Part shown: piece by piece, positions 1-8,059 of the stretch
How positions within the stretch are numbered: position 1 is the stretch's first letter
Layout: every line of letters starts with the position of its first letter
Source of the DNA: Duganella sp. BJB480
GTDB taxonomy: Bacteria > Pseudomonadota > Gammaproteobacteria > Burkholderiales > Burkholderiaceae_D
Assembly: GCA_003416985.1 (NCBI GenBank)
Contig: QVIN01000012.1
Coordinates: forward strand, 162,644-226,643
DNA length: 64,000 bases
Direction of reading: 5' to 3'
Translations under genes and position numbers: made by a program
The notes under the pieces: generated by a model
What the model saw: only the letters and a program-made list of their open reading frames with translations
Database searches by the model: none
Told to the model about the DNA's origin: nothing

Positions 1-1
1 T

Positions 2-2155
2 TCATGCCGGCACCTCCACAGGCGGCCGGGTTTGCGTCGCCTTGTTCGCCGCAGTCCAGGCGAACTCGTTTTCGGCGACCGGGCGGCCGATCTTCAGCAA
101 TTCCCAGCGGATGGCGTCCAGGATGTGTGGCATGCCGATGTCGGCGTGGGCGGCGGCGGCGTTGTGGGCGGCCGCCAGCGCCGCGTTGAAGATCGCGCCG
201 CCGGTCATCGCGAAGCGGGCCAGGCGGTCCAGGTCCAGTTGCGCGCTGTCGAGGCGGCTGGGGTCGGGGAAGACCCTGGACCAGATCTCCTTGCGTTCGG
301 CCACGCCGGGGAAGGGGAAGCCGATGATGAACCGCAGCCGCCGCATGAAGGCGTGATCGAGCGCGTGCTTCATATTGGTGGCCAGCAGCGTCACGCCGGG
401 GAACTGTTCCATGCGCGTGAGCAGGTAGTTGATGTCGATGTTGGCGTAGCGGTCGTGGCTGTCCTTGACCTCGCTGCGCTTGCCGAACACCGCGTCGGCC
501 TCGTCGAACAGCAGCACGGCGCCGCCGCCCTCGGCCGCGTCGAACACCCGGCGCAGGTTCTTGGAGGTCTCGCCGATGTATTTGCTGACCACGGCCGACA
601 GATCGACCCGGAACAACGCCAGCGACAAGGCATGCGCCACCGCCTCGGCCGCCATGGTCTTGCCGGTGCCGCTCTCGCCGTGCAATAGGGCGGCCATGCC
701 CAGGCCCCGGTTGGCGTGCGCCGCGAAGCCGTAATCGTTGAGCACGGCGATACGCTGGCCGGCGTGTTCGACCAGCCGGCGCAACTGCTGTTTTTCGTGC
801 GGCGGCAGGGCGATATCGTCCAGCGCGGCGCGCACAGTGATGCGCTGCGCCAGGCCGTCCAGCGCGCCGGCGGTGTGCTCGACGCAGGCGTTCCAGGCCG
901 CCAGCACCGGCGGCTCGAGGTTGGCGGCCGGGGCCACGCCCGCCGCGAGGCCGGCGATGCGCGAGGCCGACAGCTGGAATTCATTGGCCAACCTGGTCAG
1001 CGCCGACTCGTCGGGAACGGCGATGCCGCGCGCCATCAATGCCTGGTGCCATAGGGTGGCGCGCTCGGTCGCGAGCGGCGGTTCGACCAGCACGACCCCG
1101 GTGCTGCTCCAGGTCGCGTCGGCACAGCGGGTGTCGACGAAGACGGCGCCTGGCAGCCGCTGCAGCAGCCGGGTGGGCAACGGTTGCGGCTTGTCGCCAT
1201 CGTCATGGTCCGCGTGTGTTTCCGCATCCTCGATCAACAAGGTCAGCGGCAGCAGCCTGGTTTCGCGCTGCCACAGGTGCAGGAAGCGTTCCATGTCCTG
1301 CGGCTGCGCGGGCAGGGCGCTTGCCGGCAATGCCATCAGTCGGCGCCCCGCCGAGGCGGCGGCCGTGGCCAGCACGTCGCGCTTGGAACTGGTGTCGGCG
1401 CCCAGCAATTGGACAATACCGCTGCCGCCGTCCGGCGCCAGCCAGTACGACAGCTGTTGCGCCACCTGCTGCTGTTGCGGCGGCAGCTGCGCGGGCGGGA
1501 TGACGGGCGTCACCAGCGCCTCGATGCGTTCGTCCAGGTAGTTGAGGCCTTTGATGTAGGCGGCGATCCGTTCGTCGATCCGCAGCGGCGCGGCCAGTAG
1601 CGAGTCGGCGCCGGATTGGTGGACTTCCAGCAGCTGCATGGCGCGCAGGGGGCGCTCCGGCGCCATCGCGTCCCAGCCGGCGGTTTGAAACAGGCTCATG
1701 CCAAGTGCGAAGGTGGGCGAGCGCCGGTACGGATCGCCTTGCGCGGAGGCGATCAGGGCTGGCATGTCGGGATCGAGTTCCGGCGCGGCCGCCAGCAGCA
1801 GCATGTCCCGCTCGAAGGGGTTCAGGCCCATGCCGTTGGCCAGCGACACCAGTGCGGGAGATGGCGTCGCTGCGGCGGCGTTCTCGAAGGCCAGGCGGGC
1901 TTCGGCGAGCCCGCCGGCGCTGGCGGGCTCCGCTTGCGGGGTGTCCGCGGCCGGTGGCAGTTCCTGTTGAACTTGGGCCTTGCGCCGCCAGGGCCAGCGT
2001 GCCTCCTGTTCCACGACCGGCGGCTTGTGGGTCAATGGCGGCAGGCCCGGTGCGAGCCGCCGTTCTTCGGCCGAGAGGCAAGCGCGCAGCCAAGCCAGTC
2101 CGGCCTCGATGCAGGCTTGGTTGTTGCGGGCGAAATCGGCGTCGTCGGCAGGCAT
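2..2155 (-). CDS. eCIS-associated AAA+ ATPase (Afp15-like)
   Basis: Protein of 717 residues. The C-terminal half is an AAA+ module: Walker A GESGTGKT near residue 492, Walker B LLFDEAD near 548, followed by a sensor-type ATNM segment. The N-terminal half resembles no domain I know by eye. ATPases of this kind are the last conserved genes of phage-tail-like contractile injection clusters (Afp15 type) and are thought to act in assembly or cytoplasmic release. I chose the ATG at 2155 because the residues upstream of it are low-complexity and overlap the preceding DUF4255 gene. It starts 4 bp after that gene's stop, so it belongs to the same operon. Confidence 0.85.
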   Translation of the reverse strand: MPADDADFARNNQACIEAGLAWLRACLSAEERRLAPGLPPLTHKPPVVEQEARWPWRRKAQVQQELPPAADTPQAEPASAGGLAEARLAFENAAAATPSPALVSLANGMGLNPFERDMLLLAAAPELDPDMPALIASAQGDPYRRSPTFALGMSLFQTAGWDAMAPERPLRAMQLLEVHQSGADSLLAAPLRIDERIAAYIKGLNYLDERIEALVTPVIPPAQLPPQQQQVAQQLSYWLAPDGGSGIVQLLGADTSSKRDVLATAAASAGRRLMALPASALPAQPQDMERFLHLWQRETRLLPLTLLIEDAETHADHDDGDKPQPLPTRLLQRLPGAVFVDTRCADATWSSTGVVLVEPPLATERATLWHQALMARGIAVPDESALTRLANEFQLSASRIAGLAAGVAPAANLEPPVLAAWNACVEHTAGALDGLAQRITVRAALDDIALPPHEKQQLRRLVEHAGQRIAVLNDYGFAAHANRGLGMAALLHGESGTGKTMAAEAVAHALSLALFRVDLSAVVSKYIGETSKNLRRVFDAAEGGGAVLLFDEADAVFGKRSEVKDSHDRYANIDINYLLTRMEQFPGVTLLATNMKHALDHAFMRRLRFIIGFPFPGVAERKEIWSRVFPDPSRLDSAQLDLDRLARFAMTGGAIFNAALAAAHNAAAAHADIGMPHILDAIRWELLKIGRPVAENEFAWTAANKATQTRPPVEVPA

Positions 2156-2159
2156 GGCG

Positions 2160-3479
2160 CTACCCCGGTACGGTGATGGATTGCAGTGGATCGAAGCTGG
2201 GCGGCTGCGCGCCGAGGTCGCGTACCAGGATGCTGTCGACGCCGTCCACGCGCAGCGCCACCGGCAGCGGCGTTTCCGATGCGGCCAACCCGGCCAGCGT
2301 GACGGTGATCTGCGCGGACTTGGCCGCCACCGGCGCCGGCCTGAACGGTTCTCCGCCGACAAAGATGTCGATCCGCTGTCCCGGCCAGATTTGAGGGAAC
2401 ACATGCAGCGTGAGATCGAACGGGCCGGGCGGTGCGCTCAATGTGGGCTGCGGCGACAGCCGGGGGGCCAGGCTGAAGCCGATTTCATTGGTCCGGCGCG
2501 TCGGCCTGCCGGCGGTTTCGATGCGCAGGGCGACCGTGTATTGGCCGGCGGGCCAGTCACTGTCGGCGGTGCCGCTGCCCGATGGCGGCAGCGCCACCAG
2601 CGCCTTCTGGGACGTGGCGCCCGCTGTCAGCGGCAGTTCGAGCGGCACCGGCAGTAAGGCGTGCTTGAATTCGGCGGTGACGGTGTCGCCGCTCAATTGG
2701 GCGCCCGCCAACGCCAGCGTGTCGCCGAGCTCGGCGGCGAGGTGGAAGCCGTCGGCGCTCACGATGGCGATCGACGTCAGCGCGGGGATGCTGGACGGCG
2801 GCACTTGCAGGTCGGGTTGGCTGTGGACGCCCTGGTCGCCGGCCCCGCGTTGCAGCACGGGCAGCGGCGAGCGCACCGGACGGTTATGCTGGATCAGCAC
2901 CGTCGAGACCTGGTACACGACCGTGGGCCGGTAGCGCGCCTGCATCGCTGTCCACAGGCGGGACAATTCGTCCGCGCTGGGGTAGTTCGGCGTGATCTTG
3001 ACCAGTTCCAGCTGGTCGGCCAGGTCGATCGCGGTGCGGCCGTCGGTGTCCGGTGGAATCAGGTTGACGTTGACCGGGTTGTTCGGACTGAGCGACCGCC
3101 GGATCGCGGCGCGCGGCAGCATCGGCATGTCGCTGAGTATCTCCATGGCGTAGCCCAGCAGGATTTCGGCGTTGAGGTCGCTGCTGCCATAGGCGGTGAG
3201 CATGTAATGCAGGTTCAGCGCCAGTGGCGCGTTGCTGAGGCGTTCGCCGCCCGGCCCCTGTGACGGCAGGCCGACGTTGCGCCAGCCCTGGTTGGGCGTG
3301 ATCTGGTACAGGAACAGGTTGAGGCGGTTCTCCTCGGTCTCGCCGACGGGAATCCGGTCCGGGGGCAAAGCGCTCACCAGCAGCGAGCCGACCTGCGCCA
3401 GGTCGTTGTTGATCAGGCCGTCGTTGAGAACGTCCTTGAGGATGGCGGTGACCGCCGCCAGTGCCAGGGGGCTGCTCAT
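2160..3479 (-). CDS. DUF4255 / Pvc16-type tail terminator-like protein
   Basis: 439 residues. The N-terminal ~190 residues (starting MSSPLALAAVTAILKDVL and including FLYQITPNQGWRN) match the DUF4255/Pvc16 N-terminal family, the tail-terminator or cap protein of contractile injection particles (Afp16/Pvc16). The remaining ~240 residues are beta-rich with Ig-like sequence character. The ATG at 3479 overlaps the stop of the upstream gene (ATGA-type), showing translational coupling. A longer open frame exists upstream but lies inside the Pro/Ala-rich gene and lacks family similarity. Confidence 0.85.
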   Translation of the reverse strand: MSSPLALAAVTAILKDVLNDGLINNDLAQVGSLLVSALPPDRIPVGETEENRLNLFLYQITPNQGWRNVGLPSQGPGGERLSNAPLALNLHYMLTAYGSSDLNAEILLGYAMEILSDMPMLPRAAIRRSLSPNNPVNVNLIPPDTDGRTAIDLADQLELVKITPNYPSADELSRLWTAMQARYRPTVVYQVSTVLIQHNRPVRSPLPVLQRGAGDQGVHSQPDLQVPPSSIPALTSIAIVSADGFHLAAELGDTLALAGAQLSGDTVTAEFKHALLPVPLELPLTAGATSQKALVALPPSGSGTADSDWPAGQYTVALRIETAGRPTRRTNEIGFSLAPRLSPQPTLSAPPGPFDLTLHVFPQIWPGQRIDIFVGGEPFRPAPVAAKSAQITVTLAGLAASETPLPVALRVDGVDSILVRDLGAQPPSFDPLQSITVPG

Positions 3480-4468
3480 GAGCGCGCTCCCCGTGCCCGG
3501 CGCGACAGGTAGGCGTTCAACGCGTCGCCACCGCGCTGCGGCGCTGCCTGCACGGCCGTGGGCGCCGAAGCGCCGGCGGGTGCGCGCACGTCGATGCGTC
3601 CAATATGAATGTCGATGGTGATTTCCTGAGCCGCCTCGGAGGACGGCCTGGCAGCGAGCGGCGTTTGCTGTGGCGGGGCGCCGCGCAAGGCGGGCTGGGA
3701 CCGCTCGGCGCCGGCTGGCCGGGTGGCGGCGGCGGACCGTTCGATCGGCTGCGGCGCTGGTATGCCGGCTGGCGCAGGCCACGCACGGCGAGGCGTTGCG
3801 TGCGCTGCGCCGTGGTCATCCTGCCGGGCTGGCGTGGATGCCGCAGGTGTTGCGTCGTGCGTGGGCGCGGCGAGCTGTCGGCTGGTCGCCCCCGGGGGCG
3901 CCAGGCGGGCGGGCTTGGATGGCGCAACTTGCTGGGCGGCCACGGACGGGGGCGCGGAGGGCGCCTGTGTCTCGCGATGCAGCGGTGCGCGTTCCTCCTT
4001 GGCCGGCTCAGGTTGGACGCGGCCAGCCGGTTGCGAGGCGGCGACGGGATGCGCTTCTTGTCGCTCCCGTGCCGGTGGAGCGACCGCGGCCGGGCTGAGT
4101 GGCGCGCTGGCTGCGTGCGCCGTGCTGGCCGGGCGGAGCGCATCGTTCTCCGGGATTCCGGCCATGTCATCGGTGCGGCCCGCGCGCGAAGACGTGGCGG
4201 CGGATTCGTCCGGCTGGGCCCGCAAGGCGTCGGGATGCGGCATGCGCGGCGCGGCATCGGCGGTGGCGAACCGCATCGCCTCGAAAGGATAGGGCAGGCG
4301 TGGCCGCAACGCGTGCGTGGATGGCGCGTCCGGCCGGCTACGCGAGGCGATGCGGTCCAGCCAGCCGGTCGCGGCCGATCCGCCCCCGGCTTCGGTCGAG
4401 GCGTGCGCAGGCGCGACCGCTTGTGCCGTGCCCGCCGTGTCGCCCGTGCTGTGTTCGCCGTTTCGCAT
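3476..4468 (-). CDS. Pro/Ala-rich eCIS cluster protein, unknown function
   Basis: 330 residues, very rich in Ala, Pro, Arg and Gln and probably disordered for most of its length. The C-terminus has a short ordered segment, ITIDIHIGRIDVRAP, followed after a spacer by DALNAYLSRRARG. I recall this IGRI-V-RA ... L--YL--R signature at the end of otherwise divergent proteins in phage-tail-like contractile clusters, sitting next to DUF4255 genes, which fits the place here. Start and stop overlap both neighbours by a few bases. The exact role is unknown; an assembly or cargo-related role is only a guess. Confidence 0.7.
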   Translation of the reverse strand: MRNGEHSTGDTAGTAQAVAPAHASTEAGGGSAATGWLDRIASRSRPDAPSTHALRPRLPYPFEAMRFATADAAPRMPHPDALRAQPDESAATSSRAGRTDDMAGIPENDALRPASTAHAASAPLSPAAVAPPARERQEAHPVAASQPAGRVQPEPAKEERAPLHRETQAPSAPPSVAAQQVAPSKPARLAPPGATSRQLAAPTHDATPAASTPARQDDHGAAHATPRRAWPAPAGIPAPQPIERSAAATRPAGAERSQPALRGAPPQQTPLAARPSSEAAQEITIDIHIGRIDVRAPAGASAPTAVQAAPQRGGDALNAYLSRRARGARS

Positions 4469-5181
4469 CAGGTCTCCAGCCATTCCAGGTAATGATTGCG
4501 GCGGGTGGACGACATCGCCAGGATATCGCTCTCGCGCCAGCCGAAAGCTTGCGCAAGTCGGCCCACCTCGCTCAAGACCCGGCGCGCGCACGCGCCGATC
4601 TCAGCCCACAACACGTCGATAATGTGCAGATCCGTGCGCCATTCGTGCCCGCAGGCGGGGCAGGTCATCGCGAAGGCGATGTGCGCCAGCGGATCGGCCT
4701 GTTCGATCGCCTGTTCGACGGCCGCCAGCGTCGCCTCGCCAAGCTCGGATGGCGAGATAGCCACCGCATCGCGGCAGGCGCTGTCGATGGTGCGTGCAAG
4801 CAGGCGTCCCGGCGCCGGCCCCTCCGTTTCCAGCAGCAGGTCATGCACGGTGGGCAGGTGGAAATGCACGTCGCAGCCATCGCTGTGGATGTGGTGCGTG
4901 GCGGCGGCCATCTGGTTTGCGTTCAGCAGTGCGTCCATGGGCATCTCGATTTCGACCACTTCCTCGCAGGCGGGACAATCGGCCAGGCACACCAGGGCGT
5001 AGCCGAACAGCCGCTGGCGCAACACGATCAATTGCCGGTTGATGTAGCCCAGCGGCCAGGAGGCGATATCGTCCCGCTCCGGGTAGGCGGCGGACAACAG
5101 CAGCAAGGCCCGGCGCGCCGGCGGCAGCGGCTGCCCCACGTCCCAGATGTCCAGCAGCTCGGCCGTGCCTGGCGTACGCAT
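4468..5181 (-). CDS. T4-type baseplate/hub-assembly-like protein of eCIS
   Basis: 237 residues. Two Cys pairs, CPAC (near residue 70) and CPACG (near 173), could form a zinc site. The C-terminus, QAFGWRESDILAMSSTRRNHYLEWLE, has the 'W-E-DIL-M---RR--YLE-' pattern typical of baseplate-hub assembly proteins (T4_baseplate family) in phage-tail-like clusters. Position immediately after the tube gene supports a structural or assembly role. A GAGG ribosome-binding site precedes the ATG at 5181. Family assignment is from pattern memory, so moderate confidence. Confidence 0.65.
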   Translation of the reverse strand: MRTPGTAELLDIWDVGQPLPPARRALLLLSAAYPERDDIASWPLGYINRQLIVLRQRLFGYALVCLADCPACEEVVEIEMPMDALLNANQMAAATHHIHSDGCDVHFHLPTVHDLLLETEGPAPGRLLARTIDSACRDAVAISPSELGEATLAAVEQAIEQADPLAHIAFAMTCPACGHEWRTDLHIIDVLWAEIGACARRVLSEVGRLAQAFGWRESDILAMSSTRRNHYLEWLET

Positions 5182-5191
5182 GGGCGCCTCG

Positions 5192-5719
5192 TCAGCCTGG
5201 TGGTTCCGTGAAGGTCGGTTCGGAAGGTTCCGGTACCTCGTAGTCGCGCTCCCAACCCTCGTTTTCCAGCTTCAGATGCTGGATCAGCACGGCGTTGGCG
5301 TTGGCATCGAGATCGGACGCGGCCAGGAACTCCGACACCCAGCAGCGATACACCTTGTAGCGGATCGCCAGCTGCCCGGCCTCGTTGTAGACTTCGATCA
5401 CCAGATCCTTGCGGAAATCCTTGAGCGACACTTCCTTGCCCAGGCCGGAGCCGTAGTTCCACACCTTGTTGGCCCACTGCTCGAAGTCCTTGTCGTGCGT
5501 GACGCCACGCTCGACGGTGATGGCGTCGAATTCGGTGCGCCCGGGCGACTTGCGGCTGGAGCTGGGATCGCCGCCTTCGCGGTGCCGCACCACCTCGGTG
5601 GTACGTTTGAGCCCGCTGATCTTGCTGACCCCGGCGACGAAATCGTTGCCCCATTTGATGCGGAACTTGAAGTTCTGGTAGGGATCGAAGCGCAGTGGAT
5701 TGACGGTAAATTGAGCCAT
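5192..5719 (-). CDS. eCIS inner tube protein (gp19-like)
   Basis: 175 residues, the usual length for gp19/Afp1-type tail-tube subunits. The N-terminal segment DPYQNFKFRIKW followed by SGLKRTTEVVRHREGGD is characteristic of this family, whose subunits stack as hexamers to form the inner tube that is driven into the target membrane. A strong ribosome-binding site (GAGGGGA) precedes the ATG at 5719. It lies 10 bp downstream of the sheath gene, the normal sheath-tube order. Confidence 0.93.
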   Translation of the reverse strand: MAQFTVNPLRFDPYQNFKFRIKWGNDFVAGVSKISGLKRTTEVVRHREGGDPSSSRKSPGRTEFDAITVERGVTHDKDFEQWANKVWNYGSGLGKEVSLKDFRKDLVIEVYNEAGQLAIRYKVYRCWVSEFLAASDLDANANAVLIQHLKLENEGWERDYEVPEPSEPTFTEPPG

Positions 5720-5729
5720 GATCGTCCCC

Positions 5730-7640
5730 TCAGGTTTCGATTTGTCCGGCGATCTGCTGCAGCTGGATCACCACGAATTCCGCCGGCTTCAGCGGCGCGA
5801 AGCCGACGTTGACATTGACGATGCCGAGATTGATGTCGTTCTGCGTGGTGGTCGAGGCGTCGCAGCGGACAAAATACGCGTCGCGCGCCGATGCGCCCTG
5901 GAACGCGCCCTGCCGGAACAGGTTGTGCATGAAGGCGCCGACGTTGAGGCGGATCTGCCCCCACAAGGGCTCGTCGTTGGGCTCGAACACCACCCACTTC
6001 AGCGCACGGTACAACGATTCCTCGATGAACAGGGCGGTGCGGCGCACCGCGATGTATTTGTACTCGTCGCCGAAGGCGTCGGCGCCGCGCATGGTGCGCG
6101 CGCCCCAGACCACGCGGCCGAAGACCGGGAAGGTGCGCAGGCAGTTCAGGCCCTGCGGATTGAGCAGGCCGTTGTCCTCGTCGGTCATCGGCACCGTCAT
6201 CGAACTGACGCCGAGCATGGCGGCGTCCAGCCCGGCCGGCGATTTCCACACGCCGCGTTGGGTGTCGATGCGGGCAAAGATGCCGGCGATGATGCCGCTG
6301 GGGGCGAAGGGTTCGATCTGGTCGCCGTGCAAGGGATTGGGCATGTTCACACGCGGGAAGAACACCGCCGCGTTGTGGCTGGGCGCCGCATACTTGTTGG
6401 GGAAGCCGGTCTGCGCCAGGTCCACCGAGGTCCATTCCGACGGCGAATCGAGCAGCAGCATGGCGCGCCGCTTCTCGCAATAGGCGGTGGCGACGGCCAC
6501 CACGCTGTCGTCGATATTGTTGCTGGCGTTGTAGGGCGGGATGCACAGCATGTTGAACAGACCGTCGCGGGTGAACAGTTGTTCCAGCGCGAACAGGCCT
6601 GTCTTCTGCGCCTGGCCGTTGGGCTTGATGAAATCGGCCGAGGTCAGCGCGGCGCCGTCGTCGACGCTGTCCAGCGCAGCCTTCAGCGCGGCATCGTAGG
6701 CGGCCTTGGCGGCCTTCACCGCCGGCGAGGACGGGTCCGGATCGGCGGCGCGCGCGGCGTCCCAGGCCAGGAAGGCCGTGCCGACCGGGTCGCCCTTGAC
6801 GTTGGCGAAATCAGGCAAGGCCGGCGGCACGCCGTTCAGGTCGGCCCCGGCCCAGACGATCAGCGTGGAGGCGTCCGCCAGTATCCGGTCCACGCGGCGG
6901 GCGGTGTTCTTGACGGTCAGGTTCAGGTAGGTTTCGGTGGTGCCGCCCTGCGCCGCGCTGGCCACCGTGAGATTGAACAAGTCGGCGACGCCGACGCCGA
7001 GCTGGGTGGCGGTGGCCGCGGCGGCCGGGCCGCTGGCGGCGGAGACCATCAGGCGCAGGTATCCGGCCCATTTGCCGGGACTGGCGGCGGCGAAGCGCAG
7101 CGTTCCGGCCTCCAGCACGCGCGCCTCGGGCGGTAGGTTGGCGATCAGGGCGAGGGCGGCTTGCGCTGCGGCCGCGACCGCGTTGGCGTCGGCGCCGTCG
7201 GCCAACCCGGCGAAGGCGGCGTTGGCCTGCTGCGCGGCCGCCTTTTGCGCCTGGGTGGCGTTGGCGTCGTCGGTGATGACTTTCAATGCGGCCGCCGCCT
7301 TGTCCTTGGCGTCCTTGCCGGTCGCGCCGGCGGCGCCCGCGTTGGCCACGGCGGCGATGGCGTCGGCCTGCGCCGAGTGGAACAGGCGCACGATCACGGC
7401 ATGGCTGCCGCCGTTGATGAAGAAGTCGCGCACCGCGAAACTCATCGTGCTGGCGAGCCAGAGTTCGCCGAACTTGCGCTCGAAGTCGGCATAGCTGGTG
7501 ATGTCGACCGCCGTATCGACCGGGCCTTTGCGGGCGCGCCCGATGAAGGCGGCGATCGAGGTGGCGACTCCGGTGATGGTGCGTACGCCGCTCGGTATTT
7601 CCTCGACGTAGACCCCTGGGTAACTCAATGCACTCGGCAT
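5730..7640 (-). CDS. eCIS contractile sheath protein
   Basis: 636 residues. The N-terminus PGVYVEEIPSGVRTITGVAT is the hallmark of phage tail sheath proteins. The C-terminal third contains the conserved handshake region (NVGFAPLKPAEFVVIQLQQI). Between them, about residues 100-330, lies an Ala-rich insertion that makes the subunit longer than simple sheaths; such insertions decorate the sheath surface in some particles. The ATG at 7640 is preceded by AAAGGA at good spacing; an alternative ATG at 7658 is less well placed. First gene of the minus-strand operon visible here. Confidence 0.93.
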   Translation of the reverse strand: MPSALSYPGVYVEEIPSGVRTITGVATSIAAFIGRARKGPVDTAVDITSYADFERKFGELWLASTMSFAVRDFFINGGSHAVIVRLFHSAQADAIAAVANAGAAGATGKDAKDKAAAALKVITDDANATQAQKAAAQQANAAFAGLADGADANAVAAAAQAALALIANLPPEARVLEAGTLRFAAASPGKWAGYLRLMVSAASGPAAAATATQLGVGVADLFNLTVASAAQGGTTETYLNLTVKNTARRVDRILADASTLIVWAGADLNGVPPALPDFANVKGDPVGTAFLAWDAARAADPDPSSPAVKAAKAAYDAALKAALDSVDDGAALTSADFIKPNGQAQKTGLFALEQLFTRDGLFNMLCIPPYNASNNIDDSVVAVATAYCEKRRAMLLLDSPSEWTSVDLAQTGFPNKYAAPSHNAAVFFPRVNMPNPLHGDQIEPFAPSGIIAGIFARIDTQRGVWKSPAGLDAAMLGVSSMTVPMTDEDNGLLNPQGLNCLRTFPVFGRVVWGARTMRGADAFGDEYKYIAVRRTALFIEESLYRALKWVVFEPNDEPLWGQIRLNVGAFMHNLFRQGAFQGASARDAYFVRCDASTTTQNDINLGIVNVNVGFAPLKPAEFVVIQLQQIAGQIET

Positions 7641-8059
7641 GACCGTTCCTTTCGACATGGCGGCGCCCAGACCGGACGCTCGCGCGCCGGACCAGTTGCT
7701 AATTTGATTTAGGGACTTGCAAGGTGCAGACTGAAACAACATCAGGGTAAGTCGTGCATCGAGTTCACTGAACCGTGAAATGTATTCTGCGCCGATTTCC
7801 CCTGCCAAGGCGTCCGCGATTTCTATTAAACCGAAGCCTATTGATCTAGATCTAAAACATCGTTGGTCCCGCAAACGAAGTATCAAATGGCGTGGTGACT
7901 TGATAAATATAGTCGGCGAAACACGTCAAAAATACGCACTTTGTCACAACGTAATGCGTAAATTTTTAAGGCGGAAATTCAATGGTGTTGCCATAAATGT
8001 ATGTTATCGGTTTATCATTGCGCCCTTCGCGGCCACGCCGCAGCACTGGGAAAGCACAT
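7641..8059. other. Divergent intergenic region, eCIS operon / Sel1-ankyrin gene
   Basis: About 420 bp without a convincing gene. It is clearly more AT-rich than its surroundings, as expected for a promoter region serving the minus-strand injection-system operon and the plus-strand repeat-protein gene. No clear -35/-10 pair or operator could be fixed by eye. Confidence 0.5.
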
